Shown one piece after another: positions 33,485 through 41,587 of a stretch of 64,000 nt of DNA; within the stretch, counting starts at the first letter, position 1, and each line of letters begins with the position of its first letter. The stretch comes from Williamsia sp. DF01-3. Its GTDB lineage: Bacteria; Actinomycetota; Actinomycetes; Mycobacteriales; Mycobacteriaceae. The notes below the pieces were generated by a model. The model had not been told where the DNA came from. It saw only the letters and a list, made by a program, of their open reading frames with translations, and made no database searches. The stretch is taken from assembly GCF_023051145.1 (NCBI RefSeq), contig NZ_JALKFS010000005.1:558001-622000 (forward strand), written 5' to 3'. Both the position numbers and the translations under genes were made by a program.

Positions 33485-34183
33485 ATGACATCCCCGAAAG
33501 AACCGGCACTTCTCGACCGCGTCGAAAGGCGGGGCCTGGTCCTGATGTTGGTACTGACGTTTGTCACAGGGGTGGTCGATGCGGTCGGCTACCTGGGGCT
33601 GGACCGAGTCTTCGTGGGGAACATGACGGGAAACATCGTCATCCTCGGAATGGGTGTCGCCGGCGCCGACGATCTCCCCGTCCTCGGACCCGCCATTGCG
33701 CTCGGCACCTTTGTGATCGGAGCATTCGTCGCGGGAATGGTATTGCGGCGCAGGCCGAAGGGGTGGACAACGGCCGTGACAGGTTGCCTTGCTGCAGGTT
33801 CGGTGATTCTCGCCGCCGCGGCGACAGCTGCCGCCCTCACCGACACCGAACACTCCGTGTCGGCCCAGATCTGTGTTGCCGCGGCAACGGCGGCCGCTAT
33901 GGGCATCCAGGCGTGCGTGGCACGCAAGGTTGCCATCGCAGACATGACGACGGTGGTGGTGACTTCCACCCTGACGTCGCTGGCCGCCGAGACATGGACG
34001 CGTGGTGGACGAACCGCTCTGTGGAACCGCCGATTCGGCGCCATTGCAACGATATTCGTCGGGGCTCTGATCGGTGCGTTGCTACTGTCGGTGAGCGCGG
34101 TGGGTGTTGCTCTGGCCGTTGCCGCCGGGTTGTCCGTCCTGGTGACCGTGATCGGGCACATTCACATGCGAGCGTCGGCCTGA
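33485..34183 (+). CDS. DUF1275 (YoaK) family membrane protein
   Basis: 232 residues with about six membrane helices. FVTGVVDAVGYLGLDRVFVGNMTGNIVILG (about 28-56) is the DUF1275/YoaK signature, and QACVARKVAIADMTTVVVTSTLTSLA is its C-terminal counterpart. Function unknown; some members are suggested transporters. It follows the aldolase-like gene by 53 bp on the same strand and may be cotranscribed, giving the island a second membrane protein. Confidence 0.86.
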   Translation: MTSPKEPALLDRVERRGLVLMLVLTFVTGVVDAVGYLGLDRVFVGNMTGNIVILGMGVAGADDLPVLGPAIALGTFVIGAFVAGMVLRRRPKGWTTAVTGCLAAGSVILAAAATAAALTDTEHSVSAQICVAAATAAAMGIQACVARKVAIADMTTVVVTSTLTSLAAETWTRGGRTALWNRRFGAIATIFVGALIGALLLSVSAVGVALAVAAGLSVLVTVIGHIHMRASA

Positions 34184-34226
34184 AGAAGTTCTGATCCGCT
34201 GTGCAGCGAGGGTGCACTCCCGAGCG

Positions 34227-34997
34227 TCACTGCTCTTGAGTGTGCGGTGCGGGCGGTATGCGGAAGCCTCGGAATGTGACCTCTTCGCGTATGCGGAAAC
34301 CGAGTCGTTCATAGAGTGAGACCGCAGCGGTATTCGACTTGATCACGTGCAGGAACGGTCGATCACCACGGGCCATGATGCTGGTGACAAGTGCGGTGAC
34401 CAGTAGAGAAGCGTAACCGCGTCCCTGAGCCCCGGGGGTGGTGCAGACCGCACTGATCTCAGTCCAACCCGGCGGCCGCAGCCGTTCGCCGGCCATCGCC
34501 ACCAACGCGCCGTTCTCACGGATTCCGATGTACGTGCCCATGTCTGGGGTCTGCGAGAAGAACGGACCGGGGCGGGTCAGCGCGACGAGGTCGAGCATGT
34601 CGGGCACGTCTTTCGAACCCAGCTCGACCACGTCGACGCTTGTGTGACCCCTCGGGTCGTCTTCCGCGTAGATCATCTGAAAGCCGTCGAGATCGAACAC
34701 CGGTTCCCAATCGGTCGGTGGCTCGGCGGTGGAGCTGAACATATCGGCGAGCTCACCTGGGCCCACCAACTGTGCGAGATCGTCCCATCTTCGCGGATCT
34801 TGGTCACTGTCCACGGCCGCAAAAGTGGCGACGCCGGAACGGTATGCGCTGGCCCGGCCGAATCTGCGGCCGAGATGGGCATGACGATGTCGCAGTGATT
34901 CACCGACTGGGTCCGCCAGGGGGCCGATGTCGCTCACCGGTGTGGAGCTTGTGCTCTTCTCAATGCCTGCCACCTCGCGAGTATGCACGACTCCCAC
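34227..34997 (-). CDS. GNAT family N-acetyltransferase
   Basis: 256 residues. The C-terminal half is a GNAT/FR47-like fold: GIRENGALVAMAGERLRPPGWTEISAVCTTPGAQGRGYASLLVTAL (motif A, R/Q-x-x-G-x-G/A near 185-192) and NTAAVSLYERLGFRIREEVTF (motif B). The N-terminal 115 residues are variable. It acetylates an amine from acetyl-CoA; target unknown. It begins eight bases after the flavoprotein gene's stop, so it is probably the second gene of that operon. Confidence 0.82.
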   Translation of the reverse strand: MGVVHTREVAGIEKSTSSTPVSDIGPLADPVGESLRHRHAHLGRRFGRASAYRSGVATFAAVDSDQDPRRWDDLAQLVGPGELADMFSSTAEPPTDWEPVFDLDGFQMIYAEDDPRGHTSVDVVELGSKDVPDMLDLVALTRPGPFFSQTPDMGTYIGIRENGALVAMAGERLRPPGWTEISAVCTTPGAQGRGYASLLVTALVTSIMARGDRPFLHVIKSNTAAVSLYERLGFRIREEVTFRGFRIPPAPHTQEQ

Positions 34998-35005
34998 CGT
35001 GGAGT

Positions 35006-36022
35006 TCAGTGCACACCATGGCGCCGATCGCCGAGAATCCTGGTGGTCACCGCTGCCTCGATCTCCCGTGAGAACGACGCCGCCCTGGCCTTGACCGCTG
35101 CCTGCGCATCGCTGGAGATGAGGTCGAAGTTGATGGCGGCAGCGGCCTTCATCCCACCGGCGGCCGACGACCCAACCGTTGCCGAGAGGTCGGTGACATT
35201 GCCTGCAGCCCAGACACCTTCGATGTCGGTTCGACCCATCTCGTCGGTGGCCACGTAGAGGCCGCCGGACATGTGGTCGGACAGCTTGCCGCCGAGCAAC
35301 TCGTAGACGTCGGCTCGTGCGACCATCCGCGGCATGACCGTCACGGCCTCGACATCAAAACGTCGTCCGCCGGCGACCTCCACTCCGCGCAGCGTGCCGT
35401 CCTCGATGACAAGCTGTGTGATTCTCCCTTGCACCACAGACACATTCAAGGCAGCGAGCTGCAACCATTCGCTCTCGCTCGGTTCGGGCATCTCGTGCAA
35501 GAACAAGGTGACATTGTCGCTGAGCTGGCGGAACAGTAGCGTCTGGTGCACGCTCATGGCTCCGGTGCCGAGCACGCCGAGTTTGCGTCCGCGCACCTCC
35601 CAGCCGTGGCAGTACGGGCAGTGCAGCACACTCGATCCCCACAACTCGGCCACGCCGGGAATGTCGGGGAGTTCGTCGATGAGGCCCGTCGCCAGCACGA
35701 GCCGGCGGCAGTTGACGGTGTGGCCGTCGGTGAAGTCGACCTCGAAACCGTCGGTGTCGCGTCGGACCGCTGCGACGCTGCCGGATTTGATCTGCGCACC
35801 GTAGTGCTCTGCTTCGCGTCGCCCCTTGGCCAGCAACTCGAGTGGCGAGATGCCTTCGTTGCCGAGCAGATTGTGCGCCCCGTCGGCCTTGGCGTTGCGC
35901 GGTTCGCCGCCGTCGATGACCAGAACCGTGCGGAGAGACCGCGCCAGCGTCGTCGCTGCGCCCAGCCCAGCCGGTCCGCCGCCGATGATGACCACGTCGT
36001 AGAAGTTGTCAGTCGAGTTCAT
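35006..36022 (-). CDS. Thioredoxin-reductase-like flavoprotein
   Basis: 338 residues. FAD motif VVIIGGGPAGLGAATTLARS (10-29), redox CxxC in HCPYCHGWEV (about 134-143), NADPH motif LGVLGTGAMSVHQ and the FAD-closing GVWAAGNVTDLSATVGSSAAGGMKAAAAIN. The CPYCHG form is that of the bacterial TrxR-like class often linked to organomercury, thiol or toxin metabolism rather than the classical CAxCDG TrxB, so thioredoxin may not be its partner. Followed by the GNAT gene. The repeat array lies immediately upstream. Confidence 0.87.
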   Translation of the reverse strand: MNSTDNFYDVVIIGGGPAGLGAATTLARSLRTVLVIDGGEPRNAKADGAHNLLGNEGISPLELLAKGRREAEHYGAQIKSGSVAAVRRDTDGFEVDFTDGHTVNCRRLVLATGLIDELPDIPGVAELWGSSVLHCPYCHGWEVRGRKLGVLGTGAMSVHQTLLFRQLSDNVTLFLHEMPEPSESEWLQLAALNVSVVQGRITQLVIEDGTLRGVEVAGGRRFDVEAVTVMPRMVARADVYELLGGKLSDHMSGGLYVATDEMGRTDIEGVWAAGNVTDLSATVGSSAAGGMKAAAAINFDLISSDAQAAVKARAASFSREIEAAVTTRILGDRRHGVH

Positions 36023-36143
36023 GAATCCTCCTTGAGGTGCTCATCGCCTATCAATGGGCACGGTTCGAGGGTGACTCAGAGTCTGGAGATTCGGCAAGTA
36101 ATTTTGCTGGATTGGCAACTCGCGGCTGTCGCGGGAGTGGTGT

Positions 36144-36735
36144 CAGTGCCGCGAGCGAGCCTTCAAACCCGCTCAGGAAACCGGGCGTTGCGTCGTCTGC
36201 AGGGCGAGCTTGGGCCCGTTTCGCGAGCGGAGCGCGAGGCCAGCTCGCGAAACTCGCTCTCGCTCGGTCTGCAGGCCGAGCGTCGACCAGTACCGCGAGC
36301 GCTCCCGGCAGCCCGGTCACGAAACTCGCCCGTGCGCTGCCTGCAGACCGAGCGTCGACCAGCACCGCGAGCGAAGTTCTGGGCCCGGTCGTGAACTCGT
36401 GTACGCGCGGCCTGCAGTCCGAGCGTTGACCAGTACCGCGAGCGCGCCTTCAAACCCGCTCAGGAAACCGGGCGTTGCGTCGTCCGTAGAACCAAGCTTG
36501 GGCCGGTTTGGCGGGCGGGGCTTGGGGCTCGATCGCAAAACTCGCTCTCGCGTCGTCTGCAGTTCGAGCGTGTGCCGATTTGGCGAGCGAAGCTCTGGGT
36601 CCGGTCATGAAACTCGCGCGCGCTCGGTCTACGGCTGAGCGTTGCCCGGTTTGGCGGGCGGGGCTTGGGGCTCGGTCGCGAAACTCGCTCTCGCTCGGTC
36701 TGCAGTCCGAGCGTCGACCAGTACCGCGAGCACAC
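36144..36735. repeat. Eight-unit tandem array, 72-bp period, with a CTGCAG-centred palindrome
   Basis: In the 775-bp gap between the flavoprotein and Mn-catalase genes. Core hexamers start at 36197, 36269, 36341, 36412, 36484 (CCGTAG variant), 36557, 36629 (CTACGG variant) and 36700, so spacings are 71-73 bp. The best cores read CTCGGTCTGCAGnCCGAG, followed by CGTCGACCAGTACCGCGAGCG. A 39-bp block is identical at 36159-36197 and 36446-36484 (287 bp, four units apart), and a 29-bp block at 36503-36531 and 36646-36674 (143 bp). The 71- and 73-bp steps break every reading frame, arguing against coding. Confidence 0.85.
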
Positions 36736-36751
36736 CCCCACCCAACGACAA

Positions 36752-36779
36752 AGGCGACGCGGTGAACACCGCGTCGCCT
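36752..36779. terminator. Hairpin terminator after the Mn-catalase gene
   Basis: AGGCGACGCGGT pairs ACCGCGTCGCCT around a GAAC loop, with ACAA on the left and TTGT on the right extending the stem imperfectly. It lies 18 bp downstream of the catalase stop and separates that gene from the repeat array. Confidence 0.8.
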
Positions 36780-36796
36780 CTGCTTTGTCGTGCTGG

Positions 36797-37741
36797 TTAC
36801 TTGGTCTTCGGGTCGTCCGCTGCAGCGATCTCGACTTCGGCTGTGGCCTGGATCAGCGCCAGCAGTTCCTTGTCGAGGCCGGGTGCGAACTCTTCCTTAC
36901 GTTCCGGCGCGATGGTCATCGGGAAACCTTCGGGCATCACGGCAGTCGACAATTCGGTGCCGTCATTCGAGGGTGACGCTCCGCGGTAGAGCTTCGCAGC
37001 TTCACTCTGGTCGTCAGCGCTGAACGTGTACTGGATGCTCTGCAAACCCTTGTCGAGGAGCTTCTTCACCTCGGGGAACGACTCCGCGTTCGTCTTCGGG
37101 ATCGGCAGCACCTTGCCCCAGTTCACGCCGAGACTTTCCAGTGCTTTTGCGAAAGCGTTCTCGTGAGCCTGATCGCGGACGATCAGGTAAGAAATCGTCG
37201 ACCGTGCCGCCTTGTTGTCGGTCATCTCATAGATGCGGCATTTCTGCAGTCGACCGGTGGATTCCAACATCAAGTTGTACAGCAGGTCCAGTACGAGGTT
37301 GCCACTGTTGTAGACGTACGACCCGAGCCACGGATTGCCCGCAGCGTCGACGGGCAACGCTCCCTGCGCACCGACCAGGTAATGGTGGATGTTGCTGGTG
37401 TCTAGGGCAATCTTCAACGGCGTGGCACCCTTGGCACCCGGCTTGTCGACCGGGTCGGTCTTCTTGCCGTTGTATTCCGGTGACCCGTCCAGAAGGCGGG
37501 AAATGGTGGTTCCGATGAGTTCCACGTGGCTGATCTCTTCAGTGCCCACGCCCTGCAGGAGATCCTTGTACGCCTTGGAGGAAGCGTCGCCGCGGAAGTT
37601 CATGGACTGGAACAGGTATTGCATCATCGTGCGCATCTCGCCGAACTGACCACCCAGACCCTCCTGCAGCGCATTCGCGGCTGCGGGATCAGGCTCGTCG
37701 ATGGCGATTTCATTGATCAACTGTTGTGTGTGCAAGTACAC
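36797..37741 (-). CDS. Manganese catalase
   Basis: 314 residues from a GTG at 37741 with a strong GAGGAG. Dimanganese-site segments typical of the family are GEMRTMMQYLFQSMNFRG (about 34-51), GTEEISHVELIGTTI (66-80), YNLMLESTGRLQKCRIYEMTDN and LIVRDQAHENAFAKAL, supplying the Glu/His ligands. It dismutates H2O2 without haem. A SigF-type promoter lies about 130 bp upstream, tying it to the stress regulon at 57-63 kb. A hairpin terminator follows. Confidence 0.9.
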   Translation of the reverse strand: MYLHTQQLINEIAIDEPDPAAANALQEGLGGQFGEMRTMMQYLFQSMNFRGDASSKAYKDLLQGVGTEEISHVELIGTTISRLLDGSPEYNGKKTDPVDKPGAKGATPLKIALDTSNIHHYLVGAQGALPVDAAGNPWLGSYVYNSGNLVLDLLYNLMLESTGRLQKCRIYEMTDNKAARSTISYLIVRDQAHENAFAKALESLGVNWGKVLPIPKTNAESFPEVKKLLDKGLQSIQYTFSADDQSEAAKLYRGASPSNDGTELSTAVMPEGFPMTIAPERKEEFAPGLDKELLALIQATAEVEIAAADDPKTK

Positions 37742-37875
37742 GATTTCTCCTCAAGATCTTTTCGGTGAAACGACCGGAAATCAGGAACTGAATGCATTGG
37801 TCCACCGATTCAAGGCGAGTGCAGGCAAAAACTGCCATTCACTCACCGCATTCGGAGCAACCGGTCAAAGCTGTA

Positions 37876-37901
37876 GTACCCAAGCAGTTGGCAAACAAAC
37901 C
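37876..37901 (-). promoter_or_regulatory. SigF-type promoter of the Mn-catalase gene (gap 37742-38062)
   Basis: Minus strand: GGTTT (37901-37897), a 15-bp spacer, then GGGTAC (37881-37876), matching the mycobacterial SigF consensus (G/T-rich GTTT, N15-17, GGGTA). Predicted start near 37868 gives a leader of about 125 nt. Nothing else was recognised in this 320-bp gap. Confidence 0.65.
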
Positions 37902-38062
37902 CGCCCTGGTGAATTGCCTTGGACATGACGGCGAACAGGCCGCAAATACCGCGGACTCCAGGATCGTCATCAAAAACATTTCGTACGTCGAAACAGGCAC
38001 CCGAGGTGCCAAAGTTTCGGACCCAGTTGATCGTGCAGCCCGCCTCATCAGGTCCACAGGTG

Positions 38063-38566
38063 TCACGTTCTCATCCTCGGGTCGTGGGACGGGTCCGGAT
38101 ACATTGCGGGGCAACCCGTTTCGATCGCATCGAGACGTAACTCGAAGTGCCATGGCTCGTTCTGATAGATCCGGCACAGCCCGTATCGTGCACCGTGCGT
38201 GGACAGCCATGCGGCTGCCCGCGGGGGTCCGATGTCGATGGCGTCTCCGGATACATGCGCCGACCTGGCCGGCGTGGCGACCCACCGCGACGCCTGCGCG
38301 TGGGAGCCGAACTTCAAGACCGCGTCCTGAAGGAGTTGGGCCTGATAGGCCGGAGAACGCCATCCGCTGTTGACCTGGAAATCGACGCCCTCGGCTGCGG
38401 CGTCAATGGCCGCGCGGTGAACGGCACGGAGGAGGTCGCGGTGGACGTTGGCCACACCCGGGAGGTGGTCATCGAATACTGAGGTGGCTGGGGGAAGGAC
38501 TCCGTCATCCTCGGACAGGACGCGGTGGCCGGTCAGGCCGATAGCTAGCGGTGCGGTTCGGGTCAT
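38063..38566 (-). CDS. vanY: VanY/VanXY-like D,D-peptidase (M15 family), soluble
   Basis: 167 residues. The M15B zinc motif is SAHVSGDAIDIG (His104, Asp111), with Glu137-x2-His140 in NEPWHFE and the substrate-binding SGWRS near 67. The family removes the terminal D-Ala from muropeptides or splits D-Ala-D-Ala. Unlike canonical VanY there is no signal peptide or membrane anchor and no upstream start in frame, so it may act in the cytosol like VanXY. A 41-bp element identical in layout to that of vanH lies 22 bp upstream, tying it to the van regulon. Confidence 0.8.
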   Translation of the reverse strand: MTRTAPLAIGLTGHRVLSEDDGVLPPATSVFDDHLPGVANVHRDLLRAVHRAAIDAAAEGVDFQVNSGWRSPAYQAQLLQDAVLKFGSHAQASRWVATPARSAHVSGDAIDIGPPRAAAWLSTHGARYGLCRIYQNEPWHFELRLDAIETGCPAMYPDPSHDPRMRT

Positions 38567-38587
38567 GTTCCCAGTGAAGGAAGTGCC

Positions 38588-38628
38588 GTGTTGCCAGCGT
38601 GTATGTGCTTTTCGGTATGTCTACGATA
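38588..38628 (-). promoter_or_regulatory. Shared 41-bp van promoter element, copy 1 (upstream of vanY)
   Basis: Reads GTGTTGCCAG at its left end and ACGATA at its right on the plus strand. It aligns gaplessly with the copy at 44278-44318, 29 of 41 bases identical. It begins 22 bp upstream of the vanY start, as copy 2 does for vanH. It lies in the divergent vanY/vanR gap and may also act on vanRS. Candidate VanR binding site. Confidence 0.65.
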
Positions 38629-38652
38629 TGCGACGGCTCGTAGCATCAACGA

Positions 38653-39348
38653 ATGCGTGTTTTGGTGGTCGAGGACGAACCGTTGATGGCTGAGGCCATC
38701 AGGGATGGGCTGCGCCTGGAGGCGATTGCCGCCGATACCGCCGGTGATGGCGACACCGCTCTCGAACTGTTGAGCATCAACTCCTATGACATCGCTGTAC
38801 TCGACCGCGATATCCCCGGGCCGTCCGGCGATGAGATCGCCGAGAGCATCGTCGCTTCCGGCAGCGGGATGCCGATACTGATGCTGACGGCAGCTGACAG
38901 GCTCGACGACAAGACAACCGGTTTCGAACTGGGTGCCGACGACTACCTCACCAAGCCGTTCGAACTGAAAGAGCTCGTACTCCGGCTCCGTGCGCTCGAC
39001 CGCAGGAGGACACGCAACAGGCCGCCCGTACGGGAGATCGCGGGGTTGCGCGTGGACGCATTCCGCCGTGAGGTCTACCGGGACGGTCAGTATGTGGCAT
39101 TGACCCGCAAGCAGTTTGCTGTGCTCGAAGTCCTCGTGACTGCTGAAGGAGGTGTGGTCAGCGCCGAAGAGCTTCTGGAGCGGGCATGGGACGAGAATGC
39201 CGACCCCTTCACCAATGCGGTGCGGATCACGGTCTCGGGACTACGGAAACGGCTTGGCGAGCCCTGGCTCGTCGCCACCGTGCCTGGAGTCGGGTATCGG
39301 ATAGACACGGCGGCCGGCACGGACCACGTAGGAGAAGGACGTGGATAG
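38653..39348 (+). CDS. vanR: VanR-type OmpR-family response regulator
   Basis: 231 residues. The receiver domain (1-120) has acidic Glu7/Asp8, phospho-acceptor Asp51 in AVLDRDIPGPSGD, Thr83 region LMLTAAD and Lys in YLTKPFEL. The winged-helix effector (about 128-220) has TRKQFAVLEVLV and VRITVSGLRKRLG. VLDRDIPG is characteristic of actinobacterial VanR. Predicted to activate vanHAX and vanY after phosphorylation by VanS. It overlaps vanS by eight bases and is convergent to the resistance genes. Confidence 0.85.
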   Translation: MRVLVVEDEPLMAEAIRDGLRLEAIAADTAGDGDTALELLSINSYDIAVLDRDIPGPSGDEIAESIVASGSGMPILMLTAADRLDDKTTGFELGADDYLTKPFELKELVLRLRALDRRRTRNRPPVREIAGLRVDAFRREVYRDGQYVALTRKQFAVLEVLVTAEGGVVSAEELLERAWDENADPFTNAVRITVSGLRKRLGEPWLVATVPGVGYRIDTAAGTDHVGEGRG

Positions 39349-40453
39349 GAAGCCCGGGTTGAGTGTCCGACTCAAACTCACTCTCAGCTATGCGGGGTTC
39401 CTCATGCTCGCGGGAGTTCTGCTGCTCGGAGCAGTGTGGGTGTTCCTGCTGCGTTACGTACCGGAGGTGACCGGGGCGAATCCGGGCGGCATGCCGAGAA
39501 TGCCGGGGTCTGGCCCCGATCGCTCCGATCTGGAGGACGCCTTCACGCCCAAAGCGGCCGCGGCAATGGCGTTCCTTCTTGTGTTCGGTCTCGTGGGAGG
39601 CTGGATTCTCGCCGGACACATGTTGGCCCCGCTGACGCGGATCACCACCGCCACCCGGCTGGCCGCGGGTGGGTCACTGTCCCACCGGGTTGCGCTCGAG
39701 GGCCGCAGCGACGAGTTTCGCGAACTCGCCGACAGCTTCGACGCAATGCTCGCCCGACTCGAAGCGCACGTCGCGGAACAACAACGGTTCGCCGCCAACG
39801 CTTCTCATGAGCTGCGCACTCCACTGGCGATCACACAGACCCTGCTCGATGTGGCACGCAGCGACCCGAACCGCGACACCGGAGAACTGATCGACCGCCT
39901 CTATTTTGTCAACTCGAGGGCGATAGATCTCACCGAAGCGCTCCTCCTGCTGAGCCGCGCCGACCAGCGCGTGTTCAGCCGGGACCACGTCGACTTGTCC
40001 CTCATCGCCGAGGAAGCCGCCGAAACCCTTCTCCCACTTGCAGAAGAACGTGGGCTGACCGTCGAGACCGTCGGCGACATCGCTCCCATCACCGGTTCAC
40101 ACGCACTTCTGCTCCAGATGGTGACCAACCTGGTTCACAACGCGATCGTTCACAACCTGTCCGAATCGGGCACGGTGTGGGTCAGCACGAGTGTGGGGCC
40201 TGACGCCGTTGTTCTCACGGTGGACAACACCGGCGACAAGCTCACCGCCCAAGCGGTTGCAACGATCACCGAGCCATTCCAGCGGGGTACCGCCCGTGTT
40301 CGGGACGGCCACGCGGGTGTGGGCCTCGGTCTGGCCATCGTCAAGAGCATCGCGCACGCACACGACGGAACGCTGACCCTCACGCCGCGGCCGGCCGGAG
40401 GCCTGCGCGTCATTGTCCGATTGCCCGCAGCAGGTGAGCGCATCGTCAGGTGA
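39341..40453 (+). CDS. vanS: VanS-type sensor histidine kinase
   Basis: 370 residues from a GTG with AGGAGAAGG upstream. Two membrane helices (about 15-37 and 73-93) flank a short 35-residue extracytoplasmic loop, as in Streptomyces VanS. There is a HAMP domain (about 94-146), HisKA with His156 in ANASHELRTPLAIT, and an HATPase domain with VTNLVHNAIVHN (N-box), DNTGDKLT (G1-like) and GHAGVGLGLAIVKSI (G2). Predicted glycopeptide sensor of the locus. The small loop favours direct drug or lipid II sensing in the membrane, which is inference. Confidence 0.85.
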   Translation: MDRKPGLSVRLKLTLSYAGFLMLAGVLLLGAVWVFLLRYVPEVTGANPGGMPRMPGSGPDRSDLEDAFTPKAAAAMAFLLVFGLVGGWILAGHMLAPLTRITTATRLAAGGSLSHRVALEGRSDEFRELADSFDAMLARLEAHVAEQQRFAANASHELRTPLAITQTLLDVARSDPNRDTGELIDRLYFVNSRAIDLTEALLLLSRADQRVFSRDHVDLSLIAEEAAETLLPLAEERGLTVETVGDIAPITGSHALLLQMVTNLVHNAIVHNLSESGTVWVSTSVGPDAVVLTVDNTGDKLTAQAVATITEPFQRGTARVRDGHAGVGLGLAIVKSIAHAHDGTLTLTPRPAGGLRVIVRLPAAGERIVR

Positions 40454-40462
40454 AGTCGGCCC

Positions 40463-41587
40463 TTACGCCATCGATGTGCGTCGGTCGGCGACAACATTCA
40501 GTACATGACGGGCGAGCACCACGTCGGCATCCGGTACGCCGGATGCCGACGCCCGTGCCGACATCGCCTTGAGCCGCCTCAAATCCGTGAGCAGCGGGAT
40601 CAGCGTGGTCTCGATCCAGGCCGCGTCGAGGGCCGCGTCGTCGACCTCTATCGCGCCGCCGCCGCCACAGCCGGCGCGGCGTTCAACCGCGTGCTCGCCC
40701 CCGCGCAACGGCAGCGGTACGTACGCTGCCGGTAGGCCGACGGCGCCGAGTTCTGCGCACGTCATGGCGCCTGAACGGCAGATTGCGAAATCGGCTGCAG
40801 CGTAGACATATTGCATGTCGTCGACATACGGGACAACGACATAGGGTGCACCCTCGAAGTCGCCACCGGGAACATCGACCCGGCGCTGAGGTCCCGTGAT
40901 GTGCAGTACCTGCACACCGTGTGCCCGCAGTGACGGGGCCGCACGGGAGACCGCCGCATTGATGGTTCCGGCACCTTGGGATCCACCTGTCACCATCAGG
41001 ACCGGCAGGTCGGTTCGCAGGCCGAATCGGCGGCGGGCCGTGTCGCGCAGATTGAGGCGATCGAGCTGAGATATGGCCGGGCGCAGAGGTATTCCGATGA
41101 CCTTGGCCTGTGGTAGGCGAACACCGGGCGCTGCGGTGAACACATGTGTCGTGAGGTGGGCGCCCAACCGGTTGGCCATGCCGGGCTGGGCGTTTGCCTC
41201 GTGCACGACGATCGCGAGACCACGCATGCGTGCGGCCAGATACGCCGGGGCGGAGACGTATCCGCCGAAACCCACAAGAACCTCCGCGTGGACCTTGTCG
41301 AGGACCGCACCCGCAGACCGTACCGAAACGCACAGCCTTGTCGGCAGGTTCAGCAGCGCACGGTTCATTCGGCGGGGTAGCGGAACCGGCGGGATGAGTT
41401 CAAGCGGGTATCCGCGCGACGGGATCAGGGTGGTGTCGAGTCCGCGAGTGGTACCGAGCGAGGTGATGACGGCAGTGGGTTCCAGGCGGCGGAGCGCGTC
41501 GGCGAAGTTCAACATCGGCTCGATGTGGCCGGCCGAATGTCCCCCGGCCACAACCACACGCGGTGCCGGTACCTGGCCGGCCGTCAC
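40463..41587 (-). CDS. MurG-like glycosyltransferase within the van operon
   Basis: 374 residues from a GTG overlapping the vanX stop by four bases (GTGA). MurG signatures are VVAGGHSAGHIEPMLNFADALR (N-terminal, usually GGTGGH), VGFGGYVSAPAYLAA, HEANAQPGMANR, and the C-terminal VTGGSQGAGTIN with RSGAMTCAELGAVGLPAAYVPLP. MurG adds GlcNAc to lipid I to make lipid II. This copy sits last in vanH-ligase-vanX and may favour depsipeptide-ended lipid I. The first glycine-rich loop reads GGHSAGH, with Ser-Ala for the usual Thr-Gly. A housekeeping murG would be expected elsewhere. Confidence 0.87.
   Translation of the reverse strand: MTAGQVPAPRVVVAGGHSAGHIEPMLNFADALRRLEPTAVITSLGTTRGLDTTLIPSRGYPLELIPPVPLPRRMNRALLNLPTRLCVSVRSAGAVLDKVHAEVLVGFGGYVSAPAYLAARMRGLAIVVHEANAQPGMANRLGAHLTTHVFTAAPGVRLPQAKVIGIPLRPAISQLDRLNLRDTARRRFGLRTDLPVLMVTGGSQGAGTINAAVSRAAPSLRAHGVQVLHITGPQRRVDVPGGDFEGAPYVVVPYVDDMQYVYAAADFAICRSGAMTCAELGAVGLPAAYVPLPLRGGEHAVERRAGCGGGGAIEVDDAALDAAWIETTLIPLLTDLRRLKAMSARASASGVPDADVVLARHVLNVVADRRTSMA

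Noticed and set aside
36144-36735. CRISPR array
   Set aside because: Unit length, continuous similarity without unique spacers and absence of cas genes exclude it.
36037-36765. Repeat-protein genes within the 72-bp array (about 24-residue periods on both strands)
   Set aside because: The period is close to 24 codons, but 71- and 73-bp steps break the frame, no Shine-Dalgarno is seen and composition is Ala/Arg/Ser-biased on every frame.
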